From: Clostridiaceae bacterium
GTDB taxonomy: Bacteria > Bacillota > Clostridia > DSM-8532
Direction of reading: 5' to 3'
DNA length: 6,474 bases
Assembly: GCA_025361665.1 (NCBI GenBank)
Contig: JANYKF010000078.1
Coordinates: 1 to 6,474 of the forward strand
In this document: piece by piece, positions 1 through 5,978 of the stretch
How the letters are laid out: the number at the start of each line of letters is the position of its first letter
Position numbering within the stretch: the stretch's first letter is position 1
Translations under genes and position numbers: made by a program
The notes under the pieces: generated by a model
Told to the model about the DNA's origin: nothing
The model's database searches: none
What the model saw: the letters and a program-made list of their open reading frames with translations, nothing else

Positions 1-1470
1 CCCGTTCATCAATGCCGCGGGCGGGCAATTGGCCTTGTATGTTTGTGCACTCACGTCGATGCAATGGCCGTTCATGACTTTGGCGAATTTCGCCGCCATG
101 TCGACGCTCATGAAGTGGATGGCGGCGAGATGGCCACGGCCTTCTATCTTGTCCACAAAGGCAGGATAACGAGCAGGAAGGGTCTTCAGCCGCGTCTCGA
201 AATAATCTCCCATCAGGGCGATCTCGTCCGCATTTTCCTGCGAGAATTCCATCGTGATCAGGTAAGCCAGACTGGCCAGCTCTTCCTGCCCGTTGGTGAC
301 AAGCGCGCCAAAGAGATTCAGCCCATCCATCTCGTACGTGGTGATGACCTTGGAAGCCGGGTATTCCCCGCCGGGAAAGCCCTTTCCCAAAATGACAAAA
401 TCCGGCGCCAGGTTGTACAGCCGATAGAGGAACATGCCTTTGTACCACATGCAGGACTGGATCTCATCCACCAGGACCGGTGTGTCATACTCCCCACACA
501 TGCGGTAAGCGGCTTGAAGATAGTCCTCCGTGAGCCGGATGCCGCCATAGTTCATCAGGATGATTTCATGCATGAATCCCGCCGTTTTGTATTCCCCTTC
601 ATTGTAGCGTTTGATTTTCATTTCGAAATCAGCGATGTCGTTTTTGCGCACGCTGACGACTTGATACAGGCCACTCTGCTCGATGGCCTTGTAAAGCTCC
701 GGCCACATGCCGCGGAACGTCTGCGCGACAATCGTCGTTCCATGATAGTTCGCCTCAAAGCCATCGTCGTTGTCCGCCATGACCAGGAATACCGGCTTTT
801 TTCCGGAATGAAGAGGCATCCTGCAGGTATTGTCGAGCCTGTAGAACCGGTTGAGCATCATTTTCATGCCGGCTTCCACCGCGAGGCTGCCGGTTTCGAG
901 ATTGATGATCCGGTTCAGCACTTTCGGTTCTTTTGACTGCAGGATGGCATCCAGTGCGCCATCATCGCCCTTTGCAAGACCATTGGCATTTCTGATGACT
1001 TCCCGCTCCATCAGGCGCGTGACGTAGCCACGGGTGTTGTTGTGCGTCGCATTGGTGATGCCGAGTGAACGGGCTGTGTTCAGCAGCCTGTATCCTCCGA
1101 AATTATGGCCCATCGACGTATGGTAGTGCTCGCTCTTGGCGGCGATATACAATTTCCCGTCTTCTCCCAGGCGGAAAATGCCGAGACCCCCCAACGGGGA
1201 CGCGTTCAGGTTGGCTGCATGCCCGAATGAAAGCGAGGGCGCGCCGGTGTTGGCGTTAGGGAACGCAGCCGTGAAGGGTGTGCCTGTTCGTTCCAGAAGC
1301 GCATCCTGACGGGCCTGGGTTTCCTGGCTGTAAAAGCTTTGGGCCTCATTGGCCAGCCGATCGGCCATTTCCGCCTCCATGCCGTATAGGGTTTCCGCAC
1401 ACTCCTTTACAGCGGACATATAGTGTTCGCCCAGCAAATCCGTCAAGGATCTTGAGATGTTCCGCATCAT
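1..1470 (-). CDS. Class III (PLP-dependent) aminotransferase, 3' end beyond the window
   Basis: The minus-strand reading frame stays open for 490 codons from ATG 1470 to the left edge, so the C-terminus is missing. The fold-type I class III signature is visible in order: ETGS (G194-S195, phosphate-binding turn), YHG at 242-244 (the aromatic-His-Gly stacking on the cofactor), DEIQS with D335 (pyridine-nitrogen Asp), LGKGFPGG with K363 (Schiff-base Lys) and T392 in LVTNGQ (phosphate contact from the partner subunit). The D-K and K-T spacings of 28 and 29 match the family. The part before the phosphate turn is about 75-80 residues longer than in common ~430-residue members, and DEIQSCMWY replaces the usual DEVQTGxGRTG, so it is a divergent member; amino donor and acceptor cannot be named. 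The start is chosen for AGGAGG 7 nt upstream; ATG 1467 and in-frame ATG 1500 are alternatives. It is separated from the isomerase gene by a repeat-bearing spacer. Confidence -1.
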   Translation of the reverse strand, partial: MMRNISRSLTDLLGEHYMSAVKECAETLYGMEAEMADRLANEAQSFYSQETQARQDALLERTGTPFTAAFPNANTGAPSLSFGHAANLNASPLGGLGIFRLGEDGKLYIAAKSEHYHTSMGHNFGGYRLLNTARSLGITNATHNNTRGYVTRLMEREVIRNANGLAKGDDGALDAILQSKEPKVLNRIINLETGSLAVEAGMKMMLNRFYRLDNTCRMPLHSGKKPVFLVMADNDDGFEANYHGTTIVAQTFRGMWPELYKAIEQSGLYQVVSVRKNDIADFEMKIKRYNEGEYKTAGFMHEIILMNYGGIRLTEDYLQAAYRMCGEYDTPVLVDEIQSCMWYKGMFLYRLYNLAPDFVILGKGFPGGEYPASKVITTYEMDGLNLFGALVTNGQEELASLAYLITMEFSQENADEIALMGDYFETRLKTLPARYPAFVDKIEGRGHLAAIHFMSVDMAAKFAKVMNGHCIDVSAQTYKANCPPAALMNG

Positions 1471-1477
1471 GGCAATC

Positions 1478-1483
1478 CCTCCT
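1478..1483 (-). promoter_or_regulatory. Shine-Dalgarno site of the aminotransferase
   Basis: The minus strand reads AGGAGG, a perfect consensus, 7 nt before ATG 1470. It is the strongest ribosome binding site in the window and decides for the start at 1470 over the in-frame ATG at 1500, which is preceded only by AGGGAAGG placed directly against it. Confidence -1.
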
Positions 1484-1517
1484 AAAACCTGTCTTCGCAT
1501 CCTTCCCTAACCCGGGC

Positions 1518-1529
1518 ATAACCTGTTAT
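1518..1529. promoter_or_regulatory. Small palindrome across the unit 1/unit 2 junction, possible operator
   Basis: ATAAC-CT-GTTAT has perfect 5-bp arms around a 2-bp centre. The corresponding positions at the start of units 1 and 3 keep only part of the symmetry (AAAACCTGTCTT and ATAATCTGTCTT). A dyad this short arises by chance fairly often, so an operator role is only a possibility. Confidence -1.
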
Positions 1530-1567
1530 CGCTTGCTTCCCCTGCTTGGCATAATCTGTCTTCGCAT
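1526..1567 (-). other. Possible 13-codon leader ORF inside the repeat array
   Basis: The ATG in the upstream repeat unit (1567-1565) opens a short frame MRRQIMPSRGSKR that stops at TAA 1528-1526 in the middle unit. AGGGAAGG lies directly before the ATG, with too little spacing for a convincing ribosome site. It is not in frame with the aminotransferase. It is listed because the equivalent ATG in the proximal unit (1500) is in frame with the aminotransferase. Short ORFs like this are common by chance, so the confidence is low. Confidence -1.
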
Positions 1568-1604
1568 CCTTCCCTAACCCGGGCAAATCACTTTTCCGCC
1601 ATAT

Positions 1605-2999
1605 TCAAATCACGATGACTTCAAACCCAAGCATTTCGCCGAAGGGGATAAGATCCCCGATCACATCCCCATATACCATGGCAAGGTGGTGGGTGCCCCC
1701 GGCAAGGCTGTATCGCTTCAGAAATTCTGCAATGGGCTGTCGTGGCCGGAACCAGCCGTGGACACTGTCTGCCATCCTGTCTTCTCCCTGGATGCCAAGC
1801 ACTTCCACTTCGCTCAATATCAGGGAATACCGGCCGCCTCCCAGCGGTGCGAGGTTTACCAGGACGGCATGGCCGGGCATGTAACGGCCATACGCCACCA
1901 GAGGATTCATCGCTTCGGTATAAGGAAAGTCTTTTTCGACAAGCCTGGGCTTCTCCGCCACCACATTGATGTTTATCTCCCCCATGTGGCTCAGAAATAT
2001 GGCATTGTTCTGCCAGTCGGGGCAAAACATCTCCGTGAAGGTCGCCAATGGATAGATGGAAGCCAGGGCACCTGTCAATGCGGCTGTGAGGACATCCCCC
2101 TCACCCGCATAGCCGATTCCGGACGCCATCTGCTTTCCCGCTTCCAGAAAAGGCATGCAGTCGAAACCGGAATCCGGAACAATGGCAAGGAAGTTTACAC
2201 TGAAAGCAGTCAGTTCCTTCTCCGCAATCCAGCTTCGCAGCAGAAGACCTGCCCTGGCCGTCCGTTCATGTACTTCCCGCCGATAGGCAACGGGCTCAAA
2301 CCGGCGCAAATCTTCTTCAATTTCGGCATTCACCGAGGCATCGGTGATCATCCCGGCGTACCGCCCGACGGGTTCCTTCCCGAAATCAAAAGGCACAACG
2401 GAAATGCCAATCGTGGACTTCAGTTCTTCAAAGGATACATTGAAATCTCCCATTCCGTCAAACGGCTGACCGACAATGCCGACTCTGGCCTGACGCATTT
2501 TCGACGCGGCAATAGCTGCCATGCAAAGCCTGCCGACTCGTGCAATGACATCGGACTGTTCAAAATGCCCCGCCTCGATGAAAAACTTCCTGCCCCGCCG
2601 CAGCAATAGGTTGCACATGTCCTGCACGCCGTGAATGCCATGGTTGTACATGATCTCCACAGGATCCGTGTGGCTGTCGAAGGCCACTGCTTCCGTCGTA
2701 TCCAGCACGATAATCGGCACTTCGATCCGGCACAGCGCATCAATGGATTCGAGCGACGGTGAATAAGCCAGGTGGAGTGTGATGACAGCGCAGACCTCTT
2801 CATGAATGAACGTGTCCACGGCTGCGCGGAACTCTGCCTTCACGCAGCAGACAGGTGCGCAGACCAGGTCCAATCCGGCATCCCGAAGCTTGTCCGCAAT
2901 CGTTGCATGAATCTCGTTGATGTGCGGCCGAATCTCCGGGCAGGCAGTATCATAGAGCGCCAAATACAGGGGCAGCAGTCCGATTTTGCATCCATTCAT
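1605..2999 (-). CDS. Sugar isomerase of the L-arabinose/L-fucose isomerase fold (AraA/FucI-like)
   Basis: This is a complete 464-residue cytoplasmic enzyme. The C-terminal half carries the arabinose-isomerase pattern GYAGEGDVLTAAL (297-308), then FTEMF (321-325), LSHMGE (336-341) and AGGTHH (433-438). By comparison with E. coli AraA (E306, E333, H350, H450), the expected divalent-metal ligands are E300, E323, H338 and H437 or H438, so aldose-ketose isomerase chemistry is plausible. The N-terminal region (about 1-170) has the Rossmann-like character of the family (KIGLLPLYLALYD, AVITLHLAYSPS). At 464 residues it is somewhat shorter than AraA (500). Overall similarity to true AraA is limited to these motifs, so the substrate may not be arabinose or fucose. 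An in-frame stop at 3006-3008 makes ATG 2999 the first possible start. It follows the GH2 gene by 32 bp, suggesting co-transcription and action on the sugar that GH2 releases. Confidence -1.
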   Translation of the reverse strand: MNGCKIGLLPLYLALYDTACPEIRPHINEIHATIADKLRDAGLDLVCAPVCCVKAEFRAAVDTFIHEEVCAVITLHLAYSPSLESIDALCRIEVPIIVLDTTEAVAFDSHTDPVEIMYNHGIHGVQDMCNLLLRRGRKFFIEAGHFEQSDVIARVGRLCMAAIAASKMRQARVGIVGQPFDGMGDFNVSFEELKSTIGISVVPFDFGKEPVGRYAGMITDASVNAEIEEDLRRFEPVAYRREVHERTARAGLLLRSWIAEKELTAFSVNFLAIVPDSGFDCMPFLEAGKQMASGIGYAGEGDVLTAALTGALASIYPLATFTEMFCPDWQNNAIFLSHMGEININVVAEKPRLVEKDFPYTEAMNPLVAYGRYMPGHAVLVNLAPLGGGRYSLILSEVEVLGIQGEDRMADSVHGWFRPRQPIAEFLKRYSLAGGTHHLAMVYGDVIGDLIPFGEMLGFEVIVI

Positions 3000-3013
3000 T
3001 CCACGTCACGCAT

Positions 3014-3020
3014 CCTTTCC
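3014..3020 (-). promoter_or_regulatory. Likely Shine-Dalgarno of the isomerase, unusually long spacing
   Basis: The minus strand reads GGAAAGG, 14 nt before ATG 2999, which is longer than the usual 5-10 nt. A second ATG (3013) directly follows it and opens only a 5-codon frame ending in TGA that overlaps the isomerase start, so reinitiation is conceivable. The surrounding GGAAAGGATGCG resembles the core of the repeats before the aminotransferase (GGGAAGGATGCG). Confidence -1.
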
Positions 3021-3031
3021 AGGCCAGGTTG

Positions 3032-4798
3032 TCATTCCGAGATGATTTTCTTGTAGACATCAAACGCAATCTTCTTGTGCCGGTCCCTCGTCATGACGCC
3101 ATACAGGCTGATATCACGTCCAAAAACAGGAAGCCGTCCCGGCCAAAGCAATGGCCAGGCATGATCGGCAAAGCACCATACCAATGCGCCGCAGACATGG
3201 GGACGCATGGCCGAATAGTCTGTGGCAATCATTCTGGCCTGCATTGCCTCGTCTTCGATGCCATCGAGCCAATGCCCGGTCTGGTACCCGAACTCCGTGA
3301 CGAAAATCGGCTTCCCCGGCCAAACGGCGGCAAAACGAGCCGAATGACCGGCCCAATACCGCTCTGCCTCTGCCGGACCGTATTGTTGATTGCGCAGGTG
3401 CAGCCGTTCATGCATCGGTGAATACTCGTTGATGCAGATGACATCATCATATTCATACAACGTGTCCATTATGCCGGAAGTCCAGTAAGGCTCCATGGAC
3501 ACATGCATCGTGAGCCGTGAGGGATCCAGCTTTTTCGCAAGCCGCATCAAGGTGTTGTTGATCTCCGTCACCCCGGCTTCCTTCTCATTCGTCTCATTGC
3601 TGACGGACCAGAAGACGACGGACGGGTGGTTGAAATCCCGCGTGATCAGCCTGCGGAGCTGTGATTTGGCATGGTCCAGCGTCAGTTCCAGCGAATGCCT
3701 GGCTTCCTCGGCACTTGTTCCCGGAACGTCAACAAGCAGTGCGCACAAAGGGATTTCATCCATGACGAGGAGTCCGAGTTCGTCGCACCAATCCAGTTCT
3801 TCGCTGTCATGGGGATAATGGCACATGCGGACGAAGTTGGCCCCGGAATGTTTCATTTCCTCGAAATCCTGCCTGGAAACAGCCCGATTGATGGCGAGCC
3901 TGGTGTCGGGATAGTCCTCGTGGCGGTTGAACCCGTTGAAAAAGACCGGTTTCCCGTTCAGCAGCACTTTCCCCTCCTGAACGCAGATTGTCCTGAACCC
4001 GAAGCGGATTTCCTGAAAATCCACACTTCTGCCGTCCATCATGACTTCGATGACAGCGGAATATAGGAATGGGGCCTCCGGCGACCAGACGTTCACATTC
4101 GGCACGACCCCTTCCAGCACGGCCTCGCGGGATTCGCCAGGACTCATGGCAAGCGTCTCATGAAGTTGCAGAATCTCTTCCTGCGCACCGATTTTTACGA
4201 TTTTTACGGAGACTTCAACCGGTTCATGCCTGGGAAGCTCATTTTTCAAAAAGACCTCGATTTTCAGACGTCCTTCTCCGTCCTCCGGGTTTGCCATGAT
4301 TTTCACATGCTCGATGAAAGTCCATCCCGCAGCCGCCAGCTCAATGTTTCGGACGATTCCGCCCCGGCTGCGCCAGAAGTGTACGGGGGGAAGCTCTCCC
4401 GGCGCGGTTTCATTGTTCGCCCTGACCGTAACGATGTTTTCCTCTCCGAATTTGCAGAAGCCTGAAACCGGAATCTCAAACGGCAAAAATCCTTCGTCAT
4501 TGCTTCCGGCGTAACTGTCGTTCATCCATACGGCGGCATGGTAGTTGACCGCCTGAAAACACAGAACCACTCGCCTGCCCTGCATGGCGGCAGGGATGGT
4601 AAAGCGTTTTTCGAACCAGCACGTACCCCGAAAACCGACGTGCTCAGGCAGGCCGTGTTCGAACGTGCACGGAATCGTCACTTCCCTCCAGCCATGGACC
4701 GACTTTTCATCAGAATCGGTTCCGGCATTTTCCGCGCGCATCATCCATGTCCCTGACAAATCCATATGCATGCGGATTTCATCTGGTTCCCTATCCAT
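3032..4798 (-). CDS. Glycoside hydrolase family 2 (beta-glucuronidase/galactosidase-like, substrate unknown)
   Basis: The product (588 residues from ATG 4798; 600 if GTG 4834 is used) has the GH2 three-domain order: jelly-roll sugar-binding domain (MDLSGTW onward, about 12-160), Ig-like domain (about 165-270) and TIM barrel from NGKPVFFNGFNRHEDYP (281-297). The acid/base is E402 in WSVSNE and the nucleophile E502 in VTEFG. GANFVRMCHYPHDSEELDWCDE (319-340) and the C-terminal TRDR are close to E. coli beta-glucuronidase. The glucuronidase N-x-K motif before the final Gly is replaced by S-L-Y (S564, Y566), so glucuronide hydrolysis is doubtful. No signal peptide is visible, so it should act in the cytoplasm on an imported glycoside. 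Start choice: ATG 4798 has GGAAAGG 14 nt upstream, whereas GTG 4834 has only a weak GGAAC. It lies between the URO-D-like and isomerase genes. Confidence -1.
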   Translation of the reverse strand: MDREPDEIRMHMDLSGTWMMRAENAGTDSDEKSVHGWREVTIPCTFEHGLPEHVGFRGTCWFEKRFTIPAAMQGRRVVLCFQAVNYHAAVWMNDSYAGSNDEGFLPFEIPVSGFCKFGEENIVTVRANNETAPGELPPVHFWRSRGGIVRNIELAAAGWTFIEHVKIMANPEDGEGRLKIEVFLKNELPRHEPVEVSVKIVKIGAQEEILQLHETLAMSPGESREAVLEGVVPNVNVWSPEAPFLYSAVIEVMMDGRSVDFQEIRFGFRTICVQEGKVLLNGKPVFFNGFNRHEDYPDTRLAINRAVSRQDFEEMKHSGANFVRMCHYPHDSEELDWCDELGLLVMDEIPLCALLVDVPGTSAEEARHSLELTLDHAKSQLRRLITRDFNHPSVVFWSVSNETNEKEAGVTEINNTLMRLAKKLDPSRLTMHVSMEPYWTSGIMDTLYEYDDVICINEYSPMHERLHLRNQQYGPAEAERYWAGHSARFAAVWPGKPIFVTEFGYQTGHWLDGIEDEAMQARMIATDYSAMRPHVCGALVWCFADHAWPLLWPGRLPVFGRDISLYGVMTRDRHKKIAFDVYKKIISE

Positions 4799-4890
4799 AT
4801 TGCGAATTACCGCCTTTCCATGGAATTCCTGCACGGGTGTTCCGTCGTCGTACTATGCAGGCTGTGGGTCTAAACGCAGGATCGGACGCT
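4799..4890 (-). promoter_or_regulatory. Spacer between the URO-D-like gene and GH2 gene, with a ribosome site and palindromes
   Basis: This 92-bp gap (56 bp if GTG 4834 is the true start) contains GGAAAGG at 4813-4819 and a perfect 10-bp palindrome TTCCATGGAA at 4816-4825 that overlaps GGAATTCC (4822-4829). A 6-bp inverted pair, CCTGCA/TGCAGG, surrounds a 22-nt loop further upstream. No T-run follows, so there is no intrinsic terminator, and no convincing -35/-10 pair is seen. It is the longest gap upstream of the isomerase and the only place in the right half where an internal promoter could sit. Confidence -1.
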
Positions 4891-5976
4891 TCATGCCCTT
4901 GACCGCTTTTCCGCCATTTGAAGGATGTCTCTGGCCTCTTCCTCGGTATCGCACCGCGTATCAATGAAAAGACCAGTGGAGGAAAGGCATTCCAATGCCG
5001 TTTCCACCTCATCGCACGGTATGGAGATATGAAGGTTCTTGCCTGCCTTCTGAACTTTCTTCAGCACATCCATATAGTGGAGGGGACTCGGCTTTCCCGC
5101 GCCAGGCAGGATCTGGAGCGCCTGAAGCCCCGGCAGCGCACAGATCGCATCCACATGGGCGAAAGCCATGACACCATCCGCATGGTATACCGAATAATCA
5201 AGATATTCCGATTGCATCGCAAGGGCAGGCAGAAAGAGGTCTTCAAACATCCGCGGTGAAATCATATAGGAGAAATCGTTCTGCAAGGGATAGAACCGCC
5301 CGGGCGCCCAGAGCGGAAACCAGCACGTGCTGCCTTCGGCAGCCTCATGGATGATTCCGTGGAATTTTTCGTAAACGCCCATCCACTGCTTCATCAGGTA
5401 CATTTCGAACTCACGGACATGGTCCGGGCATTCCATCACGTCAAACAGCAATTGATTCGTACTTCTGAGCCCGGCAAGGGTGTCTCCGCAGCCTCCGATG
5501 GCCTGTATGCCGGGCAACGATTTGCCCCGGGCTTCTTCCACTGCGAACCGGTGCATCTTTTCAGCGAACAGCCACCATTTGTTTCCGGGATCGATCACCA
5601 GGTCGCGATAATCATGGTCAGCCAGTTCCCCATCCGCAATCACCGGGTGGACCCAACCTGTCTCTTCGGCCAAATCCACCCTGGCGCCCAGATAGGCGGG
5701 GATGAAATCCCATCCGGGATAACCCGGCGTCCACAAGGGAAAAGCTTCCCCGCCAAAAAACGTGCGGCTGAGCCGGAATTCGTTTGCCGCATGGAGGTAT
5801 TCAAAATCCAGCCACCGATCTTCGACTTTTTCGGGAAAAGCAGGAGGAGATGCCGGCTTCAACCCTTTCTTGGGAGAAGTGACGGCGATGGCGCACCGTC
5901 CGAAATCCTCATGTGCCCACCAGGCAAGGAAGTGTTCCTTTGTCTCCGCCCAGTCCGGTTTATACAGCAGCTCCAT
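4891..5976 (-). CDS. Uroporphyrinogen decarboxylase (URO-D)-like protein, probable methyltransferase-type
   Basis: This is a complete 361-residue cytoplasmic protein. The C-terminal half shows the URO-D-superfamily pattern: YHADG (264-268), the helix ALPGLQALQILPGAGKPSP (280-298), VLKKVQKAGKNLHISIP (304-320) and LFIDTRCDTEEEA (336-348). In corrinoid/CoM methyltransferases of this fold (MtaA type) zinc is held by H-x-C and a distant C. Here H265-A-D267 and C342 occupy comparable places, so a metal site with Asp replacing one Cys is possible. Residues that bind uroporphyrinogen in true HemE are not recognisable, so haem synthesis is unlikely. The start is ATG 5976, with AGAGGG 5 nt upstream; a longer frame begins at 6042 but would overlap the preceding gene by 64 bp. 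It is the second of two adjacent URO-D-like genes and 2 bp downstream of the first, so the two are surely co-transcribed. Confidence -1.
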   Translation of the reverse strand: MELLYKPDWAETKEHFLAWWAHEDFGRCAIAVTSPKKGLKPASPPAFPEKVEDRWLDFEYLHAANEFRLSRTFFGGEAFPLWTPGYPGWDFIPAYLGARVDLAEETGWVHPVIADGELADHDYRDLVIDPGNKWWLFAEKMHRFAVEEARGKSLPGIQAIGGCGDTLAGLRSTNQLLFDVMECPDHVREFEMYLMKQWMGVYEKFHGIIHEAAEGSTCWFPLWAPGRFYPLQNDFSYMISPRMFEDLFLPALAMQSEYLDYSVYHADGVMAFAHVDAICALPGLQALQILPGAGKPSPLHYMDVLKKVQKAGKNLHISIPCDEVETALECLSSTGLFIDTRCDTEEEARDILQMAEKRSRA

Positions 5977-5978
5977 CC

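Larger units (their letters stand above)
1487..1587 (-). repeat. Three tandem 33-34 bp repeats in the isomerase-aminotransferase spacer
   Basis: Three head-to-tail units occupy 1487-1520 (34 bp), 1521-1553 (33 bp) and 1554-1587 (34 bp). The outer units share an exact 30-bp stretch (1489-1518 and 1556-1585, offset 67 bp) and differ at only two of 34 positions. The middle unit is diverged (about 24 of 33 matches), with changes in the middle and in its CCCGGG part. On the minus strand the well-conserved core is AGGGAAGGATGCGAAGACAG. The array lies in the mRNA leader of the aminotransferase, downstream of the isomerase stop. There is no unique spacer between units, so it is not a CRISPR array. 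Possible roles are a regulator-binding array, an mRNA-stability or translation-control element, or a neutral tandem duplication; the sequence does not decide among them. Confidence -1.

Noticed and set aside
43..936. A 297-codon plus-strand open frame opposite the aminotransferase
   Set aside because: It is antisense to a frame with all class III aminotransferase motifs, shows no recognisable domain, and has no convincing ribosome site.
1487..1587. Short CRISPR-like array
   Set aside because: Units adjoin directly with no unique spacers, the middle unit is diverged, and no cas gene is present.
1686..2609. A 307-codon plus-strand open frame opposite the isomerase
   Set aside because: It is antisense to the isomerase with its conserved metal ligands; the composition is that of a shadow frame.
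4835..4890. Intrinsic terminator between the URO-D-like and GH2 genes
   Set aside because: The only inverted pair (CCTGCA/TGCAGG) has a short stem, a 22-nt loop and no following T-run.
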